From assembly GCA_027924585.1 (NCBI GenBank), contig BSBM01000386.1, forward strand, positions 3,992,001 to 4,056,000: a DNA stretch of 64,000 bases. Direction: 5' to 3'. The translations under genes and the position numbers were made by a program. The notes under the pieces are model-generated. The model had not been told where the DNA came from. It worked only from the letters and a program-made list of their open reading frames with translations, and made no database searches. This DNA is from Larix kaempferi. Its lineage: Eukaryota > Streptophyta > Pinopsida > Pinales > Pinaceae. Of this stretch, positions 52,380 to 63,420 are shown piece after piece (positions within the stretch are counted from its first letter, which is position 1; every line of letters starts with the position of its first letter).

Positions 52380-55300
52380 TGTGCGACAGTGCACAAATCC
52401 GATGTTTTTTTTATCGGTGATGGTGGTGAGATCGATGGAAATGTGGAAGTCATAGGTGACTCGGTGTAGATTCCAGGACCAATTGATGACACAAATGATG
52501 TTGGTGTGTTCTGAATGGTTTGTTCAATCATTGGTAGTACATTTTGAGGAGATGCAGGGGCGTTAGGATCATAATATGTGAGTTGATCGATCTTGATAAT
52601 GCGTCCTTCATGTGGGAACATCATGAGGTGAAAAACAGATGAAGCCACTGCTTTCATTTTGTACATATAACTACGTCCAAGAAGGAGGTTGTAGTCGACC
52701 TGGGCATTGATCACTTCGATGTCGATAAGAACTAATTTTCCGCCTAGTTCTACGAGTACGTTTTCTAAGAGGCCTTGTGGTTGAGCTGAGCGTCCGTCGT
52801 AAGCTTGTAATGCCATGGTGGATGGTTGTAAAGCGGGGGAGCCAAGCTTATGCCACACAAGGGTGGACATAACGCAGGTGGAAGCTCCTTCATCAATGAT
52901 GCATTGATGCACAACAAGGTTTCGAATGTTAACTAATACTTGGAAAGCCAAATTCGATGGCAATCGAGGTTCGGCTTGGTCTAAGTCGAAAGCCATCATG
53001 TGTGTGTCGTCAGGGTCTACTCCTCTGATGGCGGATAATAGTAGTTTTTGTTGTGCAGGGCATGTTTTCAGTACCTCTAAAGCAGACATAGCAGCGGGGG
53101 ATTGTGCTAGGTCTTCCACGACGTTATAATTGGATGTTGCGCGAGCATTAGGATTGTTGTTAATCCTTCGCAAAGGGATGTGAGGGATTTTAGGTCCTCC
53201 ATCCAATGGCATATTTGGTATGCGTAGTGGTTGATTTGGTGGTAGGGAGGTGGATGCGTCAGTGGGAGGATTTTCTGGGGGTGGGCCGTACTGATTCCTG
53301 CGAGTTTGGAGTTTGATGTCATTGGATGACATCATTAATAAATGGTGTGTGCCTGGATCCACATGCTAATAATCAGTTGCGGCTTAGGTGATTTGCTGCT
53401 GGGGTGCAACAGATCCTTGTGGGGGATCCATAGGGCGAGTATTTACTACTGCCTGGTTCGGTAATGGGTTTTGTAATATCATGGGTTGCGGTTGATTAAG
53501 TGGAGCTGGCTGTCCAGTGTGGCCCTGGCGTTGGGCATCGTCAGCCCAAGGTTGACGTGCTTTCTCTAAATGGGGGCAGTTATGAGTGTAGTATCCATAG
53601 ACTCCACATATAAAACATGGATGGTTTGTTTTGAGGTTATTGTTTTTGGGCTGCTTGGGATGACGATCCAGATTCTGGTTGGGAGGAGCAGCGTTGTTAT
53701 TATTTGGAGGATTGGGGGGTGGTGGACCTTGATTATGTTGTTGGTTGTTGTCGCGGTTATGTCCTCTTCCACGGTTTCGTTTTCCACCCTGGTTGCGTTG
53801 GTTGTTTTGATGTTGGGGTTGATTGTGTTGTGTGTACACTTGCCCTTAAGCAGTGGGAGGATTTTGGGGTGCCGCAGGTGCAGGAGTAGGTTGCGGTTGA
53901 TAATAAGCTGGTGGGGCTGGAGGTGGTCCAGTTCCCTGCTAAGGTTGTTGGTAACCCTGAGCTATTGGAGGTGTTGGGTTAGCTGTTGTAGCTTGCTGTG
54001 GGTAATACATTGGTTGTGCCGGGAAATGAATTGGGTTCTGGGTGGCCGGTTGGTTATAGTATGTGGGTGGTACATATGTCGATGGCGCTTTCCCATAGCA
54101 ATGTTATGGACAAGAGGGTCCATGAGTGTGATGAGTCTGATTCGTTGGAGCGTACGAAGTTGTCGCTCCAGAATTAGATGTAGCCCTAGAGAGGTCTGGG
54201 GCATTTATGGTGCTCACCATGCTAAAATGTTTAATTTACGGTGTGACTTGGCTGATAATACCATCAGCGGCATGTGATTCCCCCGGAGCGTCACTGTGTG
54301 AAGAATCGTCTCGTGGGGCGTCAGGTATGATGGTGTAGAGATAGCCTGATTGGGCATAAATTAGGTCGAATTGCTGAACTTTTAGGATAGCTTCTTCCTC
54401 TGACTGGGGTCGTTCGGAAGCGACGTCTTTGGCTATGAGGGGTAGGAGTGATTTAAGGAACCAGTCCAAAAATATACGGTCATCCAGTTTAATCTTACAG
54501 AGGCTACGATGCTTGCGCCACTCATGGATGTGGTCGGTGATGTGGGTAGTTGTGTTTTGTCTGCAAGACAATAGTATTTCAACTTTTGCATCGTAGCATA
54601 CAGGTAGCTGAAAAAACTGAAGGAAAGTGGAGGCGAGAGACGTAAAATTATGGTGGGTCCCATGTGGTTGTTTGATGTACCACTTGGCTACAGAGCCAGT
54701 GAACGTTTGTTACAACAGTCTTAGATGAATGGAGTCATCCACTATGGAGTTAGACGAACACCATAGGTGAAAATACATTATGTAGTTTTGAGGGTCCTCC
54801 CCAGGTTTTTATTCAAACTTGGGTATGTCCGAGGGGAGCTTTGTAGGCATGGGTGGACATGTAGGGTTGTGCCTGATAGGATCGTTGGTTAGCCTGGCTA
54901 AGTCTGGTAAGTTCAGACTAGCCATGTAAGGTAAACTAGCAGATGGGTGTGGCGTAGTGACTAGGACATAACTATTCATGGTGGCATTATGTAGTGGTCC
55001 AGTAGCCCCTAAGGGTATGCTAGGTATTGAAGGTATGTGTCCTCCAACTACTGTGGTTTGGTATGGGTCACCGTTTCCAAGTGCAACATGGGTTACACTG
55101 GGGTTAGGAATAGCGCCAGGAATTCTTGGGATCTGGGTTGTGGTAATGACAGGTGGTGTGATTCCTATGTTTGGCATACCCATAATAGGAGGTAGACCTA
55201 TGTTGGTCATACCTAAAGGTGGAGTGTCCGCCATATTAGGCATGCCTAGAGGGGTTGTTGTTACCATGGATGGCACAATAGTAGAAGGGTTTGTGGATGT

Positions 55301-55417
55301 ATCTCCAATAGTACTGGTAAAAAGTGGGTCGTATTGCGGTCCATCCATGAGGTTGGTTAGTGACAATTCAGTAGGGTTTTCAGATTCATCCTCAGAATGA
55401 GAGGTGAAGTGAGGCAT
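52380..55417 (-). pseudogene. G2 gag and protease
   Basis: ATG at 55417. A Pro/Thr/Met-rich start repeats GMPNI-like units. The retrotransposon gag domain follows the KFE motif near 54812, beyond a TAA at 54809-54811 in that frame, and continues to about 54240 with more stops. A Gln/Asn/Pro-rich stretch leads to a zinc knuckle CFICGVYGYYTHNC (53617-53576). Protease lies at 53362-52400, with IIDEGASTCVMS and LLLGRSYMYKM. All parts are in one frame down to about 52400; a frameshift there joins the next feature's frame. Role in an active copy: particle formation, RNA binding, polyprotein cleavage. Confidence 0.82.
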
Positions 55418-55692
55418 GTTAGAATCGGATGACTGTATGTTTGGCCGATGACGTGTCGAGTCAAGGGATAAGGCTCTACGTCGGTGACGTGGAGATCCAA
55501 GTAGACTGAACTGAGGGGGTTCACCCTGAAGACGACAAGATCGTCGTAAATTCTCAATGGTGAGAAATATATTTTTTAAAAACTTTTCAGTGTAAGGTGG
55601 TGATGTAAAAAACTTGAAACCCTAATGCATCTATGAGTGCAAAAAGGGGAGTGAAAATAAAGGCTCTCAGGCCAAAAATAAACCTCAAAAAG

Positions 55693-55724
55693 CACTTATT
55701 ATAGCAGTTGTGCTATAATAAGTG
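55693..55724. repeat. Perfect 14-bp hairpin in the G2 leader
   Basis: CACTTATTATAGCA, loop GTTG, then TGCTATAATAAGTG: a perfect 14-bp stem with a 4-base loop, about 275 bp upstream of the gag ATG. Confidence 0.9.
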
Positions 55725-56819
55725 GAGGGATGCAACAAAATTGGTCAGAATACCAAAAGTCAAACAGTTTCTAGAAAAAAGAGGTGTTACTAGACCAAAG
55801 GTGGGTAATGTATCATGCAAACACCTAACTAGAAGTATTGTGAGTCAACAAATGATATCCTCTACAAGGTGATGAAATCCAAGTCAGATAATATAGAGTG
55901 TTGAACCAACAGCTAGATATCCCCCTACCGGGAGGGACACCGGGTAGACAATCCTAAAGAGTGGCAACTAGGATACCCCGTTCATGACACGTTCGGTTGG
56001 GTGAATTTGTAGTTTGGTTCTATCTCCGCTGTACACCAGGGGGGTGTACACCGAGAACTTCAAAAGGTATCCTTCGTTTACTGAATGGATTGTGGTATTC
56101 CACTCAGATTTCTAGAACTAGTCTGGCTACTTCAACCCTCCTAAGGGAGAGGTATTCCCGATAAATTGGTTGATAACCATGTCAAAATTATAAGGGATTT
56201 TGGTACCGTAGAGGACAACCACTATGTTTCAAATGTAATAAATGAGGGGTGTTATTGGAACACCTATCCCCTCAATTCTACCTAACTACAAAATTCTTTT
56301 AAGTGCTCCCCAAGTGGGGTTAAAAGTTTGTTGAGTTTAAGGTAAATTTTAAGGCTCAGTTTAAATTATGTGGCAGAGTGGGTGCAAGTGTGGTATTTAA
56401 ACTGAAATTGATTTTCCTCGCTTGGGCGATTTTACAAATGAAAGAAAAGATGCTTCCAGTTTTGCAAAAAATAAAGGCGTTTTTTAAATGTAAATGCTTG
56501 AAAAAACTATTCAAAAATAATGGATCTTTGAAATAATTTAAAGGGAAGCAAATAACATAAATATTTCAAGAAATAAATGGATCTCTTAAAAATTGCTTGG
56601 GCAAAGTATGGAGCAAATAAACAGTAAAACCTTGATCTAGATAAAATGCAGAAAAATCTCTCTTTCAATTTCTGAAAATTTTGTAAAAAGACTTTTAATG
56701 AAGCATTCTAAATAGTAAAAGATTTCATATGGCTGTAAAAATGCAGGAAATTTAATACTATAAAATATGCTAAATGGGCAAAAAATAATTTTCAAAAAAT
56801 TGGCCGAATTGAAAATACT

Positions 56820-57085
56820 TGCATCGCGGGTTTCGGGAAAACAGCCGCGATGGGCAACGCGGGTTTCAGCCGCAAAGCCGTGATGTGCAGTGCGGGGTTT
56901 GGCCGTACAGTTGCGATGGGCAGCGCGGGTTTCAGCCGCGAAGCGGCGATGTGCAGCGCGGGTTTCGGTCACACAGTCGCGATGTGCAGCGCGGAAAATG
57001 GCCGCGAAGCCTCGATGTGCAGCGTGTAAAATGGCCGCGAAGCCGCGGCATGCCGTGTGGAAAAAGGTCGTGAGGTCGCGATGAG
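56820..57085. repeat. 36-bp GC-rich tandem array in the G2 leader
   Basis: About seven imperfect copies of a 36-bp unit with 'gcgatgtgcagcgcgggttt' and 'agccgcgaag'. GC-rich in AT-rich surroundings and dense in CG. Confidence 0.88.
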
Positions 57086-57309
57086 CCACACAACTGTCGG
57101 GCAAAAAACCACAAGGCGAAAGCCGAAAAATGGATGCCAAAAAACGAACCCGAAAATGGAAATTTCGGGTTGTTAATGGCAATAGAAGGGGCAAAGATAT
57201 AGAACATCAATGGATCTACTGTCTAGGATGGCAGATCTATGAATTAAACTGATTAAAACTAACAAAAATTAAGATCTAAAGCAAAAAACTGAGATCTAAG
57301 AATTCAAAT

Positions 57310-57324
57310 CCAGCGGAGTCGCCA
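57310..57324 (-). other. Primer binding site of G2
   Basis: On the element's strand: GTTTT spacer, then TGGCGACTCCGCTGG, the site seen in plant Tat/Ogre-type gypsy elements and attributed to tRNA-Arg. tRNA identity from memory. Confidence 0.75.
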
Positions 57325-57329
57325 AAAAC

Positions 57330-58022
57330 TGTTGGGTTGGTTTTGCAACCAAGCTTGAGTGCTATGGGCACCTATCAACAAGTGATAGTAGTTTCAAAGA
57401 TTGAAAGCAAAAACAATTATTATAAATCTGAATCTAAACTAAATTAGTATGTGCATGTAACAAATAAAATTTTCTGAAAATGATTCAAGAACAAGAAATA
57501 AAAAGAATGAGTATTGTATTAAGATACCTCAAATGGTGAGGCTTTGTGTTGAGCAACTTCCAAGGTGAGTAGCTCCAAGCTCCAAAGGTCTCTTCTCCAA
57601 GATAGCTACAATGGTCAAAAGCTCATGAGAGATTTTGACAGCATGACGATGGGATGATGGCGATGGAAAGTGAGGAGCCTCTACCACCTTTTTATAGTTT
57701 TTGGTGGTGGGGAATACCATTATGGTTTTGAGGAAACCAATGGTATTGACCAACATGGTTTAGGTACATTTTCCCTCCTTTTTCCTTTTTTGAATATTTT
57801 GAATATTTTTATTCATTTTTTAATATTTTTGGGAATTCTGGACCCTTTTTGAGGGTTTTTTATGCTTTTTGAGGAAAAATATTCATTTTGAGTGGAAAAA
57901 GGGGTGTATTAAGGTCTTTTGGTGACCTTTTGATGGATTTAGAGACTCAAATGGTGAAAAAGTGGACACATGGGTCATGTGAATAAGGAAATGAGCTAGT
58001 GAGCACTTTTTGGGTGTTAACA
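57330..58022 (-). repeat. 5' LTR of G2
   Basis: 693 bp, the partner of 34720-35414. On the minus strand an 'aactataaaaagg' TATA-like box lies at about 57687-57699. Followed by the duplication CACTT. Confidence 0.93.
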
Positions 58023-58027
58023 CACTT

Positions 58028-59490
58028 CAATAAATATTACAACCACGACAATGCCAACACAGTATACCAACGAACAACATTATGAACAGCTCGGAGAAGG
58101 ATAGTACCTCAACGATGCATAGCTCGGATTCTTAACTATATCATTCACCAGGTTCCACGTGAAGTGGATGATGTGGATGGACAACAGGACATTCCACCAT
58201 AGTGTTAGATCAAATCATTAATTCCTGAACGGGACACTGTCAACCTGCAAATTGTGAATATAATACCCGTCAGCTCATCATCTTATCAACGCACTCGTAG
58301 TAAAATGCAATAACATACTAAATCATTACTTAGGATAAAAGCTAGGTTACATTGCATATTTCATTTTGATGTTTAAAGCCTTAGCCATTCAAATGTTTGG
58401 TTTTATAGATAATAGGATGAGGGTCGCACTTCACATAAGAACTTTACACATAGGACTTGGTTAGGGTATATCCCTTGGTCCTTGTTTTATATGTTAGATA
58501 CAAACATTATTTTGTAAAATTATACCTTATCACACGGTACTAATATTGTATTCACAAAGTATTAGAATATATATTATGACCTTTCAAAATAGAATTTCGT
58601 AGGTAACATCATAATAGATGTGTTAGATTCACTCAGTTCTATATACATTTATAGATGGAAAGTTTAGGATCTTTTATATGATATTTAATTGGACCAAGAT
58701 ACTATAGTTGGAATTATTGTATATGCCGAATAATTTCCAAGACAATTTATATGGTGATATTGAAATGACAAAACATAAATAGTATCAGTTAATACTAGAC
58801 ATCGGTAACCTAGTATTTATACTCCATAAATTCCTAAGCACAAGTAATTTGTATATGAGAGTTTTTCCAATGAATGTATTCAAAATATCAGTCATTCTAA
58901 CTTTTGCATTTTGTATTTCTTTAGCTAAATAGAACATCGAGAATAGACATAGATCCATACCTAAAGCAAGGGAAGAACTTAGAAATTCTACCGACTTTGA
59001 CAGCTATTGTAAAACATAAATACTCTTAATACTTGTTTTGTCGCTTTCTCTTACTTGAATTCTGCACAAGAGGAGCTGGAACAAATGCTTTAGCTAAACA
59101 TAGTTAAGTAAGCCTCAGGGACCTTGTAGGACCCCTTTCATCACCATCCAAAAACAAAACCGTCAATACATTGTCAAGAAAACATAAACACATGAATTTC
59201 AAATCACTGTTAATAAGCATAACTAATGACATAAGCATGTTAAAAGAAGTATGCCGTGTCGCTATCATTTCAAATATCTTTAGTTATGAAACTCTGTAAT
59301 TAATATGTTTTTTGTATTAATGACTTAATAATTCAAGGCTATCTTGTCAAGCTTTTATTATTTCTGCAATCAGAATTTATGTCACATTTAATGCTATTAT
59401 GAAAATTTTAATTTTTTATGAAAATATTGGGATGTTACAGCACCTTCGCAACCCGCAACCCGAAAATTGCACATTGCAGAATGTGGATTG
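58028..59490. other. Unassigned AT-rich stretch between G2 and A2
   Basis: Continues the sequence before G2 (ends 34719). No gene seen. Its right end (59447-59485) holds one unit of the CCCGCAA hairpin repeat found at 24570-24835. Confidence 0.3.
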
Positions 59491-59495
59491 ATTCG

Positions 59496-60173
59496 TGTTA
59501 AATTTTTAGAATTTACTTCAATATGATCTAGGATCTTAACTGAGAGAACAACATGTACAACATATCAATCATGGACACAATAATGCAAGCACACAAGAGA
59601 CACAAATTTTACTTGGGGAAAACCATAAAGGTGAAAAACCCCAATAACTTCCTCAGAGATAGATAGAGCAATGATACAACCAGAATACAAGAGAGAGTCT
59701 TCTCCTAGTAGCAGAGTCTCCTCCTTCACAAGTGCGCCACTCTCCCAAGTGTGAGTGAGAGAATAGAATGTGTAAAATGAGAGGGACGCACTCTCTATTT
59801 ATACACTAACTTGACTTGAACTTTACTCAACTAGGTCGGCCTCAACTTAACCACTTAACATAATGCTGACTGGGTCGACAACCAATAGGGTGGTCTAATA
59901 ACCCTTTGACCCACATGGCCGACCCCAATAGGGTGGTCTAATAACCCTTCGACCCAGATGACTTATACAGACCCGACCCCAACAAGGTGGTCTAATAACC
60001 CATCAAGTATAAGTTACGACACTTACAATATAAATGATGACACTTCCATATAGAGTAATAATAACATCTCTATAGGAATACAAACACTTCTGTATAGAGG
60101 AATAATAACATCTCTATAGGAATACAATATACATATATGTGAAATACATTCCGAAGTTACATATACATCAACA
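59496..60173 (-). repeat. 3' LTR of A2
   Basis: 678 bp; TGTTGATGTATATG...TTTAACA on the minus strand, clearly the A1 LTR family but about 60 bp longer because the 'ggtggtctaataaccc...ccgacccc' block is repeated (near 59890, 59930, 59985). Minus-strand TATA box at 59795-59803. Confidence 0.9.
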
Positions 60174-60429
60174 CTCCCTCTTAACTAGGAAGGTATTTCT
60201 CGACACAGGTCTTCTATCACAAGTCTTCTTCTCTGGATCATCGTCACTGGATAATCATCATCAAGTCATCGTCATCGTCACTGCTGCTGCTATCTCAATC
60301 AATCTCTGAATCTACTCATCATAGGAAGTTCTACAGAGCCAGTCCTTTTTCATACTGGATGTAGGCCCACCACCTGCAGGTCTTCATCATCACTGGCCAT
60401 ACTGTGGAATCCTCAGGACTTATTACGTG

Positions 60430-61015
60430 CGTCAGAAAACCTGGCTGCAGCATCCCAGGCTATTACGAGCACACAACTCTACCTGTCAGATCTCCCAGGA
60501 GCACATTACATGTGACCCATCACAAAACCTGGCTGAAGCATCCCATGCTGTTATGAGCACACAACTCTACCTGTTGGATCTCCCAGGAGCACATTACATG
60601 TGATCTCACCACAAAACCTGGTTGAAGCATCCCAGGCTGTTACGAGCACACAGCTCTACCTGTCGGATCTCCCAGGAGCACATTACATGTGGTCCACCAC
60701 AAAACCTAGTTGAAGCATCTGAGGCCTTTTTCATCCTGTCCAGATCTCCCAGGAGCAAATTACATGTGGTCATGGAAAAACCTGGCTGAAGCATCTGAGG
60801 CCTTTTTCATCCTGTCCAGATCTCCCAGGAGAAAATTACATGCCATAGGACAAAACCTCGCAACAGCATCTCAGGATGTTACAGGTACACAACTCTGACC
60901 TGAAATCTCCCAGGGCACAAATTACATGTCCTCCTAGAGCAATGTCTCGAAAGAGCATCCCAGGCTGTTACGGGTACACAACTCCAACCTATAGGATCTC
61001 CCAGATGTGCTCATC
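60430..61015 (-). repeat. 75-89-bp tandem array of A2 (shared with A1)
   Basis: About seven imperfect copies of a unit with 'aaaacctggctgaagcatcc', 'caggctgttacgagcacaca' and 'gatctcccaggagcacatta' (starts near 60437, 60524, 60613, 60701, 60777, 60852). Reverse complement of the A1 array at 17090-17580. Confidence 0.88.
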
Positions 61016-61019
61016 TGCA

Positions 61020-61420
61020 CAACCTGATCCACGGCCACAAAGTATCATCCCGATACTCATCATACATCATCCTGATGTACACATGATCATCCTCATCATC
61101 ATCACTGCAACATCCTACTGCATGTCATCTGGAGCAACATCCTGAAGCTCATCATCTATGATCATCCTGATCATACATTGCAGCCACCTGATACATATAC
61201 AGATACATGGTCTAAGCGTCCAACATGATGCATATACAAAATACATACAAATGATCCAACTGATCATATCCTGCATTTAACATATGCATACATACATAAA
61301 TGATTCAACTGATCATATCCAACATCCAACATGATGCATATATACATAAATGATCCAACTGATCATAACAAGCATCCAACATGATGCATATACATATATA
61401 GAGTAGTAACTGGAGCATCG
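61020..61420 (-). repeat. GATCATCC/TGATGCATAT repeats of A2
   Basis: Imperfect repeats of 'catcatcctgatgtacacatg' type, then 'caacatgatgcatatacata' with 'aatgatccaactgatcat', about 60-70 bp apart. Counterpart of A1 9240-9680. Confidence 0.75.
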
Positions 61421-61760
61421 TCCTGATGCACATCATCCATGATCCTCCTGATCATCATAGCATCGTCCTCTTCAGATCATCTCATCGTCCACAAAGCACA
61501 GCCCAGATGCACATCATCCATCACTTACACCACCGACATGGGAGAACACATCTACCACCATTCAGGGAAGGATCCAACCCTTACTTTTTCACCATGGGAG
61601 AACACATCAACCATGTCAGAAAATCTCATGTGCATCTGCATCTTCCGGACTCATCACTTCCCTTTGGAAGGAACGTCGATCTGAAGTGCACCAAGCCTCT
61701 CTCTAAAGTACTCAAACTACACTCTAACCAACAGCTTGGTCAATACATCTGCAACCTGCT
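61421..61760 (-). other. Spacer of A2 between arrays and pol
   Basis: Non-coding with relics of the pol C-terminus near 61680-61760 (frame reads like the TDEQVADVLTK tail). The plus-strand 123-codon frame at 61426-61797 is the shadow of this and not called. Confidence 0.4.
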
Positions 61761-62760
61761 CATCCGTCGTAACATACTCTGCTTCGGCTGTACTTAGTGC
61801 TATGCAGGACTGCTTCCTGCTAAACCAAGAGATCACACCTGATCCCTATCTGCAGCACTGCCTGCCCAATCTGAATCAGCATAACCCTGCAGGTTAAACT
61901 TTTGATTCGCATCATACTTGAGCCCATAATCAAATGTACCCCTCAGAATATGCTTTACAACAACCAGGTTAACACTCCTCGGATCCGTCAGGAACTGGCC
62001 CAATGTGTTCACTGCAAAGCAAAGATCTGGTCTCGTGTTCGTCAGGTACATCAAGAACCCAATCATCTGACGATACATAGAGACATCAACTAGATCAGAT
62101 GAAGCATCACATAGAAGCTTCAGATTCGATGCCATAGGTGTGGCCATGGCCTTGCAATCCATCATCCTGAATCTCTTCAGGATATCTACTGTGTACTTCC
62201 CTTGACGAAGGAAGATACCACTTGCACTCTGCCACACCTCCATATCTAGGAAATAATACATCATTCCCAAATCTTTCATATCAAACTCGGCAGCAAGCTT
62301 CCTCTTAGTATCTGCAATCAATCTGTCATCTCCTATTACAAATAAGTCATCCACATACAGGAGTAGAATCATAGGATTCCCTTCCTCAACCTTGTAGTAA
62401 AGGTTGGAATCCGCTTTACTCTTGGTAAAGCCCAAACTGGATAGAAAGTTTTCTATCCTACCATACCAAATTCTGCACATATATGACTCCCTGTCATGTG
62501 TCTCAGAACCAAGTAGTTGCACCACATACACTTCTTCTTCAACTGCACCATTCAAGAAATTGTATCTTCCTCTTCATCACTGTAGCCAGAGCAAGTACTG
62601 ATTTAATGGAAGTGTATCTGACTACAGGAGAAAAGGTCTCTATGCTACCACCTGCAGCATGCTTGATCTTGTAGATCCTCTTGGAAGTCACTACAGACTC
62701 CCCTTCAGGTCTTGGGACTGCTTCCCAACATCTTCATGATCGACTGGTACTCCTCGATCA
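61761..62760 (-). pseudogene. RT/RNase H remnant of A2 with internal deletions
   Basis: Main open part 62555-61833 on the minus strand: NGAVEEEVYV, then a deletion that removes the LKKSLYGL...APR segment (YMCR joins IWYGRIENF), an intact YVDD, MKDLGMMYYFL, TNTRPDLCF, and RNase H up to YADSDWAGSAADR. There a further deletion drops the rest of RNase H except scattered relics. Upstream (62760-62600) are KIYKIKHAAGG-like relics. Closest to A1 pol. Dead. Confidence 0.85.
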
Positions 62761-62875
62761 TGGCATTCTTCCCAGATCCTAGGAACTTCAATATCTTCAA
62801 TATTTTCAATAGATAACTTTGTTGTTGAACAAATGTTGTAGTCCTTCTTTTGTAGGTGATGGTATACGATCTTTC

Positions 62876-63273
62876 CTACACAACAAGTTAAATTGCATGA
62901 TTAGAAAACATCTCATAGTTTTTAGAACAAATTCTTACACATAAAGAAATATGTCATACAGTCATGCAATTATCTTAGCCAATGCTTCAATACAACATTT
63001 ATCCATATTCCATAACTTTCTAGATGCCTTCCAATCTCTACCAGAACATTGTTAAGAGTGTGCACAACTCCTAACATGTCAGCAAAGAGGTTTCATTCTA
63101 GATAAGTAGCAATGGAATGTTGTACAGTGCCATAGGCCACTTACCCATGTATATTAGTAGTATATTGTTCATCAATGCAACTATTCTAATATGCATAATA
63201 CACAACCTAATTCTAGGAACATAAGCATATAAATCATTGAATAACATTATGTAAGAAATGACAATTCAAATAC
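62876..63273 (-). other. Predicted 398-bp GT-AG intron-like segment in A2
   Basis: On the minus strand it starts GTATTTGAAT after 'aaagataa' and ends 'ttgttgtgtag' before 'gaaagatcg'. Homologous to B 28579-28982 (404 bp). Located between an integrase remnant and RT. Confidence 0.5.
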
Positions 63274-63289
63274 TTATCTTTGTATGGTT

Positions 63290-63420
63290 GCTGGGTGGAC
63301 ACCCTCTGAATCTTTGCAACTCCATTCTGATGTAGATTGTGAGAAGTGGTCAACTCCCTCTGAATATCTGCATCCTTCCAGAAACTACTGAAGTGTGCTC
63401 CTTTGCTTGCTTGCAAGAAC
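63290..63420 (-). pseudogene. Integrase remnant of A2
   Basis: The minus-strand frame includes FSSFWKDADIQRELTTSHN and HQNGVAKIQR, a decayed match to the IN segment FCKEAGIKRELTTPYN...NGVAERKNR. Glu at the catalytic place is Lys and the flanks are lost. Bounded by intron-like sequence on both sides. Confidence 0.7.

Larger units (their letters stand above)
55560..57309 (-). other. Leader of G2
   Basis: Long leader between primer site and gag. It holds the hairpin at 55693-55724 and the 36-bp array at 56820-57085. The rest is AT-rich with no gene. The 185-codon frame at 57194-56637 is driven by the 36-bp array. Confidence 0.7.
34720..58022 (-). mobile_element. Tat-like Ty3/gypsy element G2 (minus strand) with nested copia C
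   Basis: LTRs at 57330-58022 (5' on this strand, 693 bp) and 34720-35414 (3', 695 bp) are flanked by the duplication CACTT (34715-34719 and 58023-58027) and differ at about 16-17 sites (about 2.4%). Without nested element C (38190-45915) it is about 15.6 kb. Order on the minus strand: primer site, long leader with repeats, gag, protease, two extra zinc knuckles, RT, gypsy RNase H, integrase, plant-type RNase H, then a gene on the opposite strand, repeats, 3' LTR. The tRNA-Arg-like primer site, gag type and dual RNase H place it near the Tat group. All coding parts carry stops, mainly of the CGA-to-TGA or CAA-to-TAA kind. Confidence 0.93.

Noticed and set aside
53570-54277. 235-codon plus-strand ORF, Val/Trp/Cys-rich with apparent membrane segments
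   Set aside because: Shadow of the G2 gag region on the opposite strand; its composition reflects the Pro/Gln/Asn-rich gag read backwards.
56637-57194. 185-codon minus-strand Ala/Arg/His-rich ORF
   Set aside because: Its repetitive part is the 36-bp leader array of G2; the tail is AT-rich leader sequence.
61426-61797. 123-codon plus-strand ORF
   Set aside because: Antisense shadow of decayed A2 pol and spacer.
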